Of a stretch of 64,000 nucleotides of DNA, positions 8,136-16,220 are shown piece after piece. The first letter of the stretch is position 1. Each line of letters begins with the position of its first letter. The DNA comes from an uncultured Spirochaetales bacterium (GTDB lineage: Bacteria; Spirochaetota; Spirochaetia; Sphaerochaetales; Sphaerochaetaceae). The notes beneath the pieces were generated by a model, which was given only the letters and a program-made list of their open reading frames with translations, was not told the DNA's origin and ran no database searches. The position numbers and the translations under genes are program-made. The stretch is taken from positions 558,001-622,000 of the forward strand of contig CASFDW010000001.1 of the NCBI GenBank assembly GCA_949293595.1. The letters run 5' to 3'.

Positions 8136-8150
8136 AGGGCAATGCGCCCT
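8136..8150 (+). promoter_or_regulatory. Leader hairpin ahead of the first lipocalin gene
   Basis: AGGGC (8136-8140) and GCCCT (8146-8150) form a 5-bp stem with an AATGC loop, ending two bases before the GGAG ribosome-binding site (8152-8155). The second lipocalin gene has an analogous hairpin in the same place, suggesting a 5' mRNA stabiliser or translation control. Confidence 0.35.
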
Positions 8151-8160
8151 TGGAGAGAAG

Positions 8161-8685
8161 ATGAAGAAGAAAATGCTGGCCGTTCTTGCGGCCCTATCCG
8201 TACTGTTGCTGCTTGCCGGATGCGCGAGCATACCCAAGAAGGCCACTGCGGTCAAGAACTTCCGCGTGAGCCGGTATCTCGGGACATGGTACGAGATAGC
8301 AAGGATCGACAACGAATACGAGGAGGACCTGAACAACGTCACCGCGACATACATCCTGGCAACAGGGGGGCTCAAGATCGTCAACGAGGGCTACGATGTC
8401 CGGACCGGATCCTGGAAAGTGGCGGAAGGAAAGGCATCGTTCAGGGGTGATCCATCCGTCGGAGAGCTCAAGGTATCGTTCTTCGGACCATATTATGCGG
8501 GATACAACATAATCGCCCTGAGCGACGACTATAACTATGCCATGGTGGCAGGGGAAAGTCTCGACTACCTGTGGATACTCTCAAGGGATAAGACAATCCC
8601 GGACGAAATCCTTTCCACGTTCCTTTCGACTGCGGAGGAAATAGGCTTCGATACAGGAAGCCTGATATGGGTCCACCATGACTGA
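8161..8685 (+). CDS. blc: Blc-like bacterial lipocalin lipoprotein
   Basis: The protein has 174 residues, with a lipoprotein signal peptide ending in the lipobox LLLAGC (Cys about 21). The lipocalin hallmark GTWYEIAR follows, then YEEDLNNVTATYIL, GKASF, ELKVSFFGPYYAGYNIIALS and YAMVAGESLDYLWILSR, the standard Blc order. Members bind lipids or other hydrophobic molecules in an eight-stranded calyx and are anchored in the envelope membrane. The ATG follows GGAGAGAAG. A close paralogue lies at 27910-28440, sharing the CASIPxKA and VSFFGPxYA segments. No operon partner is visible; the leftward glucarate operon converges on it through a terminator. Confidence 0.9.
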   Translation: MKKKMLAVLAALSVLLLLAGCASIPKKATAVKNFRVSRYLGTWYEIARIDNEYEEDLNNVTATYILATGGLKIVNEGYDVRTGSWKVAEGKASFRGDPSVGELKVSFFGPYYAGYNIIALSDDYNYAMVAGESLDYLWILSRDKTIPDEILSTFLSTAEEIGFDTGSLIWVHHD

Positions 8686-8691
8686 TGAAAC

Positions 8692-8723
8692 AAAAAAAAC
8701 GGCCATGGAACCGCCCATGGCCG
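8692..8723 (-). terminator. Rho-independent terminator of the glucarate operon
   Basis: CGGCCATGG (8700-8708) pairs with CCATGGCCG (8715-8723) around a 6-base loop. Read leftward, the stem is followed by a run of eight T (A-run 8692-8699 on the plus strand). It lies 24 bases after the gudD stop codon. Confidence 0.88.
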
Positions 8724-8746
8724 GAACTTCGGGATTTGAAACATTG

Positions 8747-10033
8747 TCAGAACACGTGTTCGCTGAATTTCCACCCTGGCACTACCTTCTGCATCTCAAT
8801 TTCATCATTCCGTTCTGTGATGCCACATCTGAGATAATTCTGATGTAGTTTCTCGAGCATCTCATAATCGAGTTCGACCCCGAGTCCGGGTTCATTCGAA
8901 ACCCTTATCGCGCCGTCTTCGAATTGAATACGACCGCCTTTGATGATTTCTTCCTTCTGCCAGGGATAGTGCGTGTCCATGGCATAGCATATCTCCGGAC
9001 AGGCCACGCCGAGGTGGGCCATCGCCATCAATGAAATACCAAGATGGCTGTTTGAATGCATGCTCAGCTTACGGTTGAAAGTACTGCAGATCTTCCCCAG
9101 CTGCATCGTCGCCTCGATACCACCCCAATAATGGGGATCCGCAAGGATGATATCCTCGCTACCGAGCGTATAGCCGGAAGGAATCTCGTCGAAACTTGTC
9201 GTACACATGTTGGTGGCTCTTGGTATCGAGACATGCTTTGCCAGTTCGGCCATAGCCTCCTGACCCTTGCATGGATCCTCGTAATACTCAAGATATGGCT
9301 CGAGCATCTTCCCGTATCTGATGCTTGTATCCAATGTCCAACAGGCATTCGGATCAATCCTCAGCGGTACGTCCTTGCCAAAGGCCTTGGACAGGGCGAT
9401 GATAGTATCACATTCAACCTGTGGCTCGAACACACCTCCCTTCAGCTTCAGGCTCTTGAATCCGAACTCACCACACATCGCCTTTGCTTCCTCAACGATC
9501 TCATCAGGACTGAGGAACCGTCCTTCCTTGAACTTATGCCATCCGGAAGCAGATGGATCATGCCCGCCTAGCCCGTACTCACCACCTGCACCTTCATACT
9601 TATAGAAAAGATAGGCGGAGAAATCTATCTTATCGCGTACACGTCCTCCAATGACATCGCAGACAGGCCTCTCCACAGCCTTGCCGATGATATCCAACAA
9701 GGCAATGTTGATCGCCGAGTACATCCTGTTGGCGACATTCTTGGGCGCATATCCGGTATTCAGGGTGTCCTTGACCTCTGAAAAACCTTTTTCAATGGCA
9801 AGCCTTATCTTGTTTCTTTCAAACGGATCCATTCCCATCAGGAAGCTTTTCGCCTTTGCAAGACCGTCCAATGCGGCGGAACCTCCGGCAATTTCACCCA
9901 CACCGTTTATGTTCTCATCCGTCCTGATGTCGATGATTATCCTCAGCGCATAGGGAGCGTGCAGTCCGGCCGCATTCAAAAGCGGCGGGTCGGTAAAAGC
10001 GATAGGCGTGACTATCATATCGGTTATTTTCAT
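8747..10033 (-). CDS. gudD: Glucarate dehydratase (enolase superfamily)
   Basis: This 428-residue enolase-superfamily enzyme has the glucarate dehydratase signature. The N-terminal cap is IVTPIAFTDPPLLNAAGLH; the KxK-type base region is SLKLKGG (about residues 195-201); metal ligands lie in RIDPNACW, YEDPCKGQEA and the TNMCTTSFDEI loop; and the catalytic His segment is SMHSNSHLGISLMAMAH. GudD dehydrates D-glucarate (and L-idarate) to 5-dehydro-4-deoxyglucarate. It is the last gene of a leftward operon that also encodes an ABC importer, a DapA-family lyase and a tartronate semialdehyde reductase. AGGAGG precedes the ATG. Galactarate or another aldarate as true substrate cannot be excluded. Confidence 0.85.
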   Translation of the reverse strand: MKITDMIVTPIAFTDPPLLNAAGLHAPYALRIIIDIRTDENINGVGEIAGGSAALDGLAKAKSFLMGMDPFERNKIRLAIEKGFSEVKDTLNTGYAPKNVANRMYSAINIALLDIIGKAVERPVCDVIGGRVRDKIDFSAYLFYKYEGAGGEYGLGGHDPSASGWHKFKEGRFLSPDEIVEEAKAMCGEFGFKSLKLKGGVFEPQVECDTIIALSKAFGKDVPLRIDPNACWTLDTSIRYGKMLEPYLEYYEDPCKGQEAMAELAKHVSIPRATNMCTTSFDEIPSGYTLGSEDIILADPHYWGGIEATMQLGKICSTFNRKLSMHSNSHLGISLMAMAHLGVACPEICYAMDTHYPWQKEEIIKGGRIQFEDGAIRVSNEPGLGVELDYEMLEKLHQNYLRCGITERNDEIEMQKVVPGWKFSEHVF

Positions 10034-10049
10034 ATCAAACCTCCTCTTA

Positions 10050-10913
10050 TCAGCTCTTCACTCCGCCGGAGGCAAGTCCTCCGACAAGATACTTCTGCAG
10101 GAACAGGAACACCAGGACCACAGGCAGCGCACTGAAAATTGCAGCGGCCATCACCCCGTTCCATGGTGTCGCATCGCCGGAAACCAGCGAAAGGAATCCT
10201 ATGGACACAAGCTTCTTCGTCTCATCTGTTATGAATGACAGCGGATAAATGACATTGGACCATCCGAGAACGAAAGTATATGTTATCGTTGCAACAATTC
10301 CAGGCAGGGCCAGAGGCATCATTATCCTCCTGATGGCACCTATTCTCGTGCATCCGTCGACCATCGCCGCCTCCTCAAGCTCCTTGGGTAGTGTCTGGAA
10401 ATACGACCGCATCATCCAGATCGAATAAGGAAGACTGAATGTGCAGAACACAAGTATCAGGGACCACAAGCTGTTGTACAACCCGAGCTTGATTACCAAA
10501 ACCAAAAGAGGTGTGGTGAGCAGCATCTGCGGAAACATGTAGACGTACAGGATTCCCTGGGCGATCCCTTCCCTCCTCTTATACTTGAATCTGGCAAGAG
10601 AGTATCCTGCGAGTGTTGCCAGCACTATGGATATTCCGGAGCTGACAAGCACTACAATGAACGAATTGGCCATGTACTGTTTGAAATGCAGCTGGCTTGC
10701 GAAACCGGTGCCGGACCATACCTGCCTGTATGCGGAAGTATCCACCTCCGTGATGGCAAGAGAAACATCACGTGTCATTATCTGATCGACATCTGTCAGG
10801 GAGCATTTGAGCATCCAATAGATCGGGAAATCCAATATGCATATCACAAGAATCAGGACGGCATAGAAAACAACGCTCTTGATGATTCTCGTTTTTTTCA
10901 TTCCTAAAGACAT
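10050..10913 (-). CDS. CUT1-type ABC sugar permease (MalG-like)
   Basis: The protein has 287 residues with about six membrane segments and the permease coupling motif EEAAMVDGCTRIGAIRRIMMPLALPG, which docks on the ATPase. The start is set by AAGGAGG at 10923-10929: the ATG at 10922 would touch it, whereas the ATG at 10913 lies nine bases away and one base after the upstream permease stop. It pairs with the preceding permease and binding protein as the aldarate importer. No ATPase gene is in the operon, so a shared MsmK/MalK-type ATPase encoded elsewhere is likely. Confidence 0.87.
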   Translation of the reverse strand: MSLGMKKTRIIKSVVFYAVLILVICILDFPIYWMLKCSLTDVDQIMTRDVSLAITEVDTSAYRQVWSGTGFASQLHFKQYMANSFIVVLVSSGISIVLATLAGYSLARFKYKRREGIAQGILYVYMFPQMLLTTPLLVLVIKLGLYNSLWSLILVFCTFSLPYSIWMMRSYFQTLPKELEEAAMVDGCTRIGAIRRIMMPLALPGIVATITYTFVLGWSNVIYPLSFITDETKKLVSIGFLSLVSGDATPWNGVMAAAIFSALPVVLVFLFLQKYLVGGLASGGVKS

Positions 10914-10914
10914 G

Positions 10915-11832
10915 TCAGTCATCCTCCTTTTTCATCTTGGAATAAATGAACAGGAATACAGCGAGGAACACCAGGATAATGACACTCATGGCTGCACCAA
11001 GGTCGTATCTCATGTTTATGAAAGAGAATTCATAAGCCAATGTATTCATTGTATGGGTTCCGCTGCCACCTCTTGTCATGAGCCATATGACATTGAAAGA
11101 ATTGAATGTCCATATGATGGACAGGATTATCGTCATCGACAGCACATTTGCCAATGACGGGAGGGTGATTCTGAAAAAAGTTGTCACAGGTCCGGCTCCC
11201 TCCACCTTCGCAGCCTCATACATCTCGGTCGGAATGGATTGAAGCCCGGCCAAAAGCATCATCATCATCTGCGGATAACCCATCCAAATGCCCACGATCA
11301 GGACACACACCAGGGCCAGACCCTTCTGTCCAAGGAAATTCACATATGTATCTATCAATCCCAGACGGAAAAGAATTACGTTGAATATTCCGTACATCCC
11401 GTCGAACATCCAGTTCCATGCTGTCACGCTTGCTGTGACTGGAAACACCCAGGGAAGCATCAGAAGAACCCTGGCCACGGATCTGCCACGGAATTTCTTA
11501 TTCATCATCATGGCCAATCCCATGCCTATGACAACTTTGAAGCAGGCTCCTACAATCGCATACACAAAAGTGTTCCCTATGGACTGCAGGAATCTGGAAT
11601 CGGTTATCACTCGCACATAATTGGCAAGCCCCACAAAAGCCCTGTTGTTGTCGATAGGTCTCCAACGATGGAAACTCATCACCACGGAATAGCAGAGCGG
11701 ATATGCGACTATGACAAGCAATACAAAAATGGCTGGAAGTAGGAAGTAAATGCCAATACGGTTATCTCTCCTTTCAAGGGACGGATATCCAGCCGCACTT
11801 CCATCTGATTTCATGATCTTAACTATTGACAT
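10915..11832 (-). CDS. CUT1-type ABC sugar permease (MalF/UgpA-like)
   Basis: The protein has 305 residues with six predicted membrane segments, beginning with GIYFLLPAIFVLLVIVAYPLCYSVVMSF, and the coupling motif YEAAKVEGAGPVTTFFRITLPSLANV. I place the start at ATG 11832, eight bases after GGAG; the open frame back to a TTG at 11859 would run into the intercistronic stem-loop. It is the first permease after the binding protein in the glucarate operon and is followed after one base by its partner permease. Confidence 0.86.
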   Translation of the reverse strand: MSIVKIMKSDGSAAGYPSLERRDNRIGIYFLLPAIFVLLVIVAYPLCYSVVMSFHRWRPIDNNRAFVGLANYVRVITDSRFLQSIGNTFVYAIVGACFKVVIGMGLAMMMNKKFRGRSVARVLLMLPWVFPVTASVTAWNWMFDGMYGIFNVILFRLGLIDTYVNFLGQKGLALVCVLIVGIWMGYPQMMMMLLAGLQSIPTEMYEAAKVEGAGPVTTFFRITLPSLANVLSMTIILSIIWTFNSFNVIWLMTRGGSGTHTMNTLAYEFSFINMRYDLGAAMSVIILVFLAVFLFIYSKMKKEDD

Positions 11833-11859
11833 TTCTAAACTCCAATCATATTGAAACAA

Positions 11860-11882
11860 GGCCGCCGCAAGAAACGGCGGCC
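11860..11882 (-). promoter_or_regulatory. Intercistronic stem-loop after the binding-protein gene (glucarate importer)
   Basis: GGCCGCCG (11860-11867) and CGGCGGCC (11875-11882) form a perfect 8-bp stem with a 7-base loop, 16 bases after the binding-protein stop codon and 28 bases before the permease start. There is no T-run, so it most likely acts as an mRNA stability or partial-attenuation element. Four other binding-protein genes in this window have an equivalent hairpin. Confidence 0.7.
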
Positions 11883-11898
11883 AAATTCCATCTTCGGT

Positions 11899-13239
11899 CT
11901 ATTCGAAAAGCATCTCGGAAGCCTTCTGCTCCATCTCTTCGATTATCTGGTCCGTCGTCCATCCATCGACCGCAATGCGGGAAAGGATGTCGTCATAGAA
12001 ATAGGAAGCATACAAAGCCGACAGCTTGGCATCAGGTTCGCCGGGGAAGCAGGATCCGACATACTGGTCGCCGCTGTTGAGAAGGACCTTCTCATTGTCT
12101 GAAAGCGAGCTGAACATGGGATCGTTCATCACATCTTTCTTAAGCGGGCTGTAATAACCGAACCCCATCGTCTCGAACATCTTCAGCTGAACATCGCTTC
12201 TGAGCAGATACTCCGCAAAAAGCTTGGAAGATTCCAGATTCTTTGTCTTGAAAACCGTGATTGATTCCGGATTTGCCTGCATCCATGCCTTTCCGGAAGG
12301 TCCTTTGGGCAACGGCAGCATGATGAGATCCTCAGGTTTCACAGCTGTCGTCTCATCAAGCTTGCCCATTATGGAATTGGAATTGATCACCATGCCGATA
12401 TCTCCAGCGATAAAGAACTGGTTGTTGCTGTTTCCATCCCACGTCGTAGCCGCAGCCGGTACCGCACCACTATCCCATATTTTCCTGAGCATGTCCAAGG
12501 CTTCCCTCATCTCAGGTGTGTCGATGCAGAGATTTCCATCATCGTCGACAATCCTCGCATCATAGCTGACAATGAGTGAGAATGCATATCCGGCACTATC
12601 CCCGAAAGCCTTGCGGGAATGGGCGAATCCAAGACCGTACTTTCCATTGGATACATCTGTGATCTTCTTACCAGCCTCGATTATGTCGTCCCAGGTCTCA
12701 AGTCCTTCGATATAGTACTTGCCGTTTTCATCAATCTGGAGCGTAAGATCATATCCGGCGGCTTCAAGCCAATCCCTTCTTGCATGAAGTCCCGCAGGAC
12801 GCACCATGAAAGGAGCCTCATAAAGCACACCATCGACGCTGAACATCGAAAGCGTTCCCTCACCAAACTGATCCCGGCCAACGGAATCGATTATCCCATC
12901 CATCGGTTCGACCATGCCAGTCGAACAGAACTCGATTCCAGGGGCGCTGTTCCAGATGATGACATCGGGATAGATTCCGGCGCTCACGCTTGTGACAAGC
13001 TTCGAATGGAAGTCGTTTGTCGGTGTTCTGATGAAATTAACCTTTATTCCGGTTTCGGCCTCAAAATCGGCACCTACCTGGTCAAAAGCCGAAATGATCT
13101 TCTCATCCGGATTTGAAATCATCCAGACCTCGATTGATTTGGATGAAGACGCCGATGATTCACTGGAACCTCCGGCAAAAATACAAGCGGACGCAAATAT
13201 GACAACGCAGCAGACCGCAATGATTTTCTTGATGTTCAT
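11899..13239 (-). CDS. ABC importer solute-binding protein (family 1, aldarate/sugar-acid type)
   Basis: The protein has 446 residues. It has a signal peptide followed by FAGGSSESSASSSKSIEVW, the spirochaete-style spacer; a cysteine in FASAC may allow lipidation. The body is a family 1 extracellular binding protein (FEAETGIKVNFIRTP, YPDVIIWNSAPGIEF, GKYGLGFAHSRKAFG, FIAGDIGMVINS, ESSKLFAEYLLRSDVQ). It sits between garR and two permeases in the glucarate operon, so the ligand is probably glucarate, galactarate or an oligouronide-derived acid. A strong stem-loop follows its stop codon. Confidence 0.85.
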   Translation of the reverse strand: MNIKKIIAVCCVVIFASACIFAGGSSESSASSSKSIEVWMISNPDEKIISAFDQVGADFEAETGIKVNFIRTPTNDFHSKLVTSVSAGIYPDVIIWNSAPGIEFCSTGMVEPMDGIIDSVGRDQFGEGTLSMFSVDGVLYEAPFMVRPAGLHARRDWLEAAGYDLTLQIDENGKYYIEGLETWDDIIEAGKKITDVSNGKYGLGFAHSRKAFGDSAGYAFSLIVSYDARIVDDDGNLCIDTPEMREALDMLRKIWDSGAVPAAATTWDGNSNNQFFIAGDIGMVINSNSIMGKLDETTAVKPEDLIMLPLPKGPSGKAWMQANPESITVFKTKNLESSKLFAEYLLRSDVQLKMFETMGFGYYSPLKKDVMNDPMFSSLSDNEKVLLNSGDQYVGSCFPGEPDAKLSALYASYFYDDILSRIAVDGWTTDQIIEEMEQKASEMLFE

Positions 13240-13261
13240 AATACCTCCTTATGCACATTCC

Positions 13262-14146
13262 TTATTTTTCGATGACAACGTCACCGAGTTTTTCATAATA
13301 CTTTGCCAATGCGCTATGGTCGTCCTTATCGCATCCATATGCTTTCAAGGACTGCATCATTTCCATTACCTGGCAGGTAAGAGGAACTGGAGCCGTTACG
13401 GAATGGGCCGCATTCAATGCATTTGTCAGATCCTTGATATGCAATTCAATCCTGAATCCCGGCTTGAAATTTCCAGAAAGCATCATCGGAGCCTTGGCAT
13501 CCATGACAGTGGAGCCGGCAAGACCTCCTCGGATGGCTTTGTAAACCAGCTCGGGATCGGCTCCACACTTCTTTGAGAATGTCAGTGCCTCGGCAACCGC
13601 AGCTATGTTGCAGGCAACAACAATCTGATTGGCCAGCTTTGCAATATTTCCTGCCCCGAGACCACCGACATAGGTGACAGAACCCGCCATGGACATCAGA
13701 ACATCGTAATATCTGTCAAAAACATCCTTTTCACCACCGACCATGACGGACAGTGTGCCATCTATGGCTTTCGGCTCACCTCCTGAAACAGGCGCATCCA
13801 GCATGACTATGCCTTTCTGGGAAAGTGCCTCCCCTATTTTTTTGCTTTCGACCGGATCGATCGAGCTCATGTCGATCAAAACCGTTCCGGGCTTTGCGGT
13901 TTCGATTATTCCGCCCTCTCCCAATGCCACCTGTCTCACATGGGGGCTGTTCGGCAGCATTGTAATTATCTGGTTGCACGATGCAGCGACCTGAGCTCCG
14001 TTATCGGCGCTTTTGGCACCGAGTGAAACAAGTTCCTCCACGGCCTGCTTGTTGAAATCACATACAACAAGCTCATGCCCCGCCTTGATCAGGTTCTTGC
14101 TCATGGGACGGCCCATGATTCCCAATCCGATAAAACCGATTTTCAT
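13262..14146 (-). CDS. garR: Tartronate semialdehyde reductase (2-hydroxy-3-oxopropionate reductase)
   Basis: This 294-residue beta-hydroxyacid dehydrogenase has the Rossmann motif GFIGLGIMGRPMSKNL at the N-terminus, the substrate motif DAPVSGGEPKA, and the catalytic lysine segment GAGNIAKLANQIVVA. The family includes 3-hydroxyisobutyrate dehydrogenase, but in an operon with glucarate dehydratase the NAD(P)H-dependent reduction of tartronate semialdehyde to D-glycerate is the natural role. The ATG at 14146 has GGAGGA eight bases upstream; the longer frame to 14230 overlaps the upstream gene and is not used. No glycerate kinase is present in the operon. Confidence 0.82.
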   Translation of the reverse strand: MKIGFIGLGIMGRPMSKNLIKAGHELVVCDFNKQAVEELVSLGAKSADNGAQVAASCNQIITMLPNSPHVRQVALGEGGIIETAKPGTVLIDMSSIDPVESKKIGEALSQKGIVMLDAPVSGGEPKAIDGTLSVMVGGEKDVFDRYYDVLMSMAGSVTYVGGLGAGNIAKLANQIVVACNIAAVAEALTFSKKCGADPELVYKAIRGGLAGSTVMDAKAPMMLSGNFKPGFRIELHIKDLTNALNAAHSVTAPVPLTCQVMEMMQSLKAYGCDKDDHSALAKYYEKLGDVVIEK

Positions 14147-14163
14147 ATTTTTCCTCCAAATTC

Positions 14164-15072
14164 TTATTTGAGAATACCGGCTTCGACCAACCTCGCCTTC
14201 AAGCCCGAAAGCTGTTGCGTTGTCGAGCATTTTGATGGTTTAAGAGGCAATCCGACACAATGTCCCAGAAGATTGCAGTAATCTTTCGTTGCAACGGGGA
14301 AAGAAGACTTGTCCATCTGCAATCTGATTGGATTGAGGACGAACTGTGCTTTCAACGATTCCTCATATTCGCCACCCTCAAACAGGTTGTAGATGGAACA
14401 GACCAGCTCGGGCAGGAAGTTTGCCGTGCTACAGACCGCACCGACACACCCCACGCAAAGTCCCGAATATATCAACGTATCCTTTCCACAGAGCACCTTG
14501 AAGCCTACATCCGAATTGCGTCGGATGAATTCCTCCGTCTGTGTCATGTCTCCACTGCTGTCCTTCATTCCTACAATGTTTTCAATTTCATGGGCAAGCC
14601 TTCCGACCAGGTCCTGGCCCAATGGATAACCCGTACGACCCGGGTTGTTATAAAGGAGGACAGGGTGATCTGGGACGCACGAGGCTATTTCTGAAAAATG
14701 CGAGAAGAGCTCATCGTCGGACGGTTTGAGAAACATCGGCTGGAGTATGGATACCCCGCTGCAGCCATGTTCCACCCCGTATCTTGCAAGACGCATGCAT
14801 TTCTTCGTACTAATCGCACCTATGCCCATGTAGACCGGAATCCTGCCTGCGACCTGGGAAACAATGATATCCAGAATGGCATGCATCTCTTCCTCGTCGA
14901 ACGCATAGAACTCACCGTTCGAACCAAATGCAAGGATGCCGTCAACTCCCCCTTCTATCACAAAATCAACATGTTTTCTCAACAGCTTTTCATCCACATG
15001 TTCATCTTCTGCAACAGGAATGACTATTGGGATGATAATACCTTTTATGAAATCCGTCTTAATTTTATTCAT
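14164..15072 (-). CDS. DapA-family lyase, candidate 5-dehydro-4-deoxyglucarate aldolase or dehydratase
   Basis: This 302-residue TIM-barrel class I lyase has the family residues GSNGEFYAF (Thr/Ser pocket), LLYNNPGRTGYPL (catalytic Tyr) and IVGMKDSSGDM (Schiff-base Lys). It is the first gene of the glucarate operon. The usual class II aldolase GarL is absent while the downstream tartronate semialdehyde reductase is present, so this enzyme may do the retro-aldol step giving pyruvate and tartronate semialdehyde. The alternative is dehydration to 2-oxoglutarate semialdehyde, but then garR would have no obvious substrate. The ATG at 15072 is nine bases from AAGG; the ATG at 15081 lies too close to it. 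Confidence 0.75.
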   Translation of the reverse strand: MNKIKTDFIKGIIIPIVIPVAEDEHVDEKLLRKHVDFVIEGGVDGILAFGSNGEFYAFDEEEMHAILDIIVSQVAGRIPVYMGIGAISTKKCMRLARYGVEHGCSGVSILQPMFLKPSDDELFSHFSEIASCVPDHPVLLYNNPGRTGYPLGQDLVGRLAHEIENIVGMKDSSGDMTQTEEFIRRNSDVGFKVLCGKDTLIYSGLCVGCVGAVCSTANFLPELVCSIYNLFEGGEYEESLKAQFVLNPIRLQMDKSSFPVATKDYCNLLGHCVGLPLKPSKCSTTQQLSGLKARLVEAGILK

Positions 15073-15093
15073 TTTACGCATCCTTCATGAATA

Positions 15094-15121
15094 ATCTTAA
15101 ATTCAATTATAAAATTGTCAA
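15094..15121 (-). promoter_or_regulatory. Predicted promoter of the glucarate operon
   Basis: Read leftward, TTGACA (15121-15116) is followed after 16 bases by TAAGAT (15099-15094). It lies in an AT-rich 215-base region shared with the divergent IclR gene, which is the likely place of operator binding. Confidence 0.45.
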
Positions 15122-15287
15122 GAAAATTCTTTAAAAATATAAAACTATTAGATTTTTTATAAACAAACTACAAAAAATATGCTTCAAGAAGAACATGCTC
15201 GAAAGAATAAAATAAATTTTATATTCAACTTATAATAATTATGGTTTACAATAATCCATGGGTAGAAAAACAACCAAGGAGCTGTTT

Positions 15288-16070
15288 ATGGGGAATAACA
15301 ATGAATCATACAATATAAAGGGAGTTGAAAGAGCGTTCCAGATTCTGGATCTTGCTTGCGAAAAGGGAAGTCCAATTTCAATTTCAGAAGTTTGTGACGC
15401 TTTGGGATGCAACAGCAATATGGCGTTCCGGCTTCTTTCAAGCATCCAGAATTCCGGATATCTTGACAAGGATCCGTATACCGGACTCTATTTCATTTCA
15501 ATAAAGTCTCTCAGGCTGTCCACAAACGTTCTCCAATCCATGGAATTGAGAAAGATGGCCATGCCCTATCTGGAGCTTCTGTGGACCCAATACCCAAAAG
15601 CAAACGTCAATCTTGCGGTGATACGCCAGCAGGACATCATCATGCTGGAAAGGATTGAAGCACAGACGGTTCCACGTACTTTTTTCACCCCGGGAAGGGT
15701 TGTGCCGTTTCATTGCACCGGAATAGGGAAAATACTAACATGCAATCTGCCTGACGAAGAGATTGACGAATTGATCAGGAACAAAGGATTGCGAAAGTTT
15801 ACGGAGAAAACGATCTGCACACCGGAAGGGATAAAGGAAGAACTGAAGAAGGTGCGTGCGGAGCGGATAGGAAGAGACAGGAATGAATTCATCGAGGGAG
15901 ACAACTGCTCCGCCGCACCGATTCTCAACAAGGACAATCAGACAATCGCGGCAATAAGCATGAGCGCCCTTGAACCAAACATGACGGCGGAGGAGATCGA
16001 GGCTGCAATACCAAAACTCAAGGAGACAGCGGCGCGGATAAGTTCGATGCTGGGGTGCATCAGTGCCTGA
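15288..16070 (+). CDS. IclR-family transcriptional regulator of the glucarate operon
   Basis: The protein has 260 residues. The winged helix-turn-helix is at about residues 8-75 (VERAFQILDLACEKGSPISISEVCDALGCNSNMAFRLLSSIQNSGYL) and the C-terminal IclR effector domain contains RVVPFHCTGIGKILTC, FIEGDNCSAAPILNKDNQTIAAIS. It is divergent from the glucarate operon and is therefore its likely regulator, sensing a pathway intermediate. The ATG at 15288 follows AAGGAG by six bases; an in-frame ATG at 15258 has no ribosome-binding site. KdgR-type regulators of uronate and aldarate catabolism belong to this family, which fits. Confidence 0.85.
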   Translation: MGNNNESYNIKGVERAFQILDLACEKGSPISISEVCDALGCNSNMAFRLLSSIQNSGYLDKDPYTGLYFISIKSLRLSTNVLQSMELRKMAMPYLELLWTQYPKANVNLAVIRQQDIIMLERIEAQTVPRTFFTPGRVVPFHCTGIGKILTCNLPDEEIDELIRNKGLRKFTEKTICTPEGIKEELKKVRAERIGRDRNEFIEGDNCSAAPILNKDNQTIAAISMSALEPNMTAEEIEAAIPKLKETAARISSMLGCISA

Positions 16071-16176
16071 TCCAATTGGCACAACAGTTTGATATCGTTT
16101 GGAACATTTTGGTGCAGGATGCAGTCCTGCACGTTTTTTTCAAATACGTCGAAGGTACGATACGCCGTGAGGCTGC

Positions 16177-16201
16177 AAAAAAAAAGCGGTCCGAAGACCG
16201 C
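16177..16201 (-). terminator. Rho-independent terminator of the AfuABC-like operon
   Basis: GCGGTC (16186-16191) pairs with GACCGC (16196-16201). Read leftward the loop is TTCG and the stem is followed by nine T (A-run 16177-16185). It lies 19 bases after the permease stop. Confidence 0.85.
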
Positions 16202-16220
16202 CTGTACAGAATCATCCGGT

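Noticed and set aside
14164-15072. True dihydrodipicolinate synthase for lysine synthesis (dapA)
   Set aside because: The family fold is right, but the position at the head of a glucarate operon under an IclR regulator argues for a catabolic lyase.
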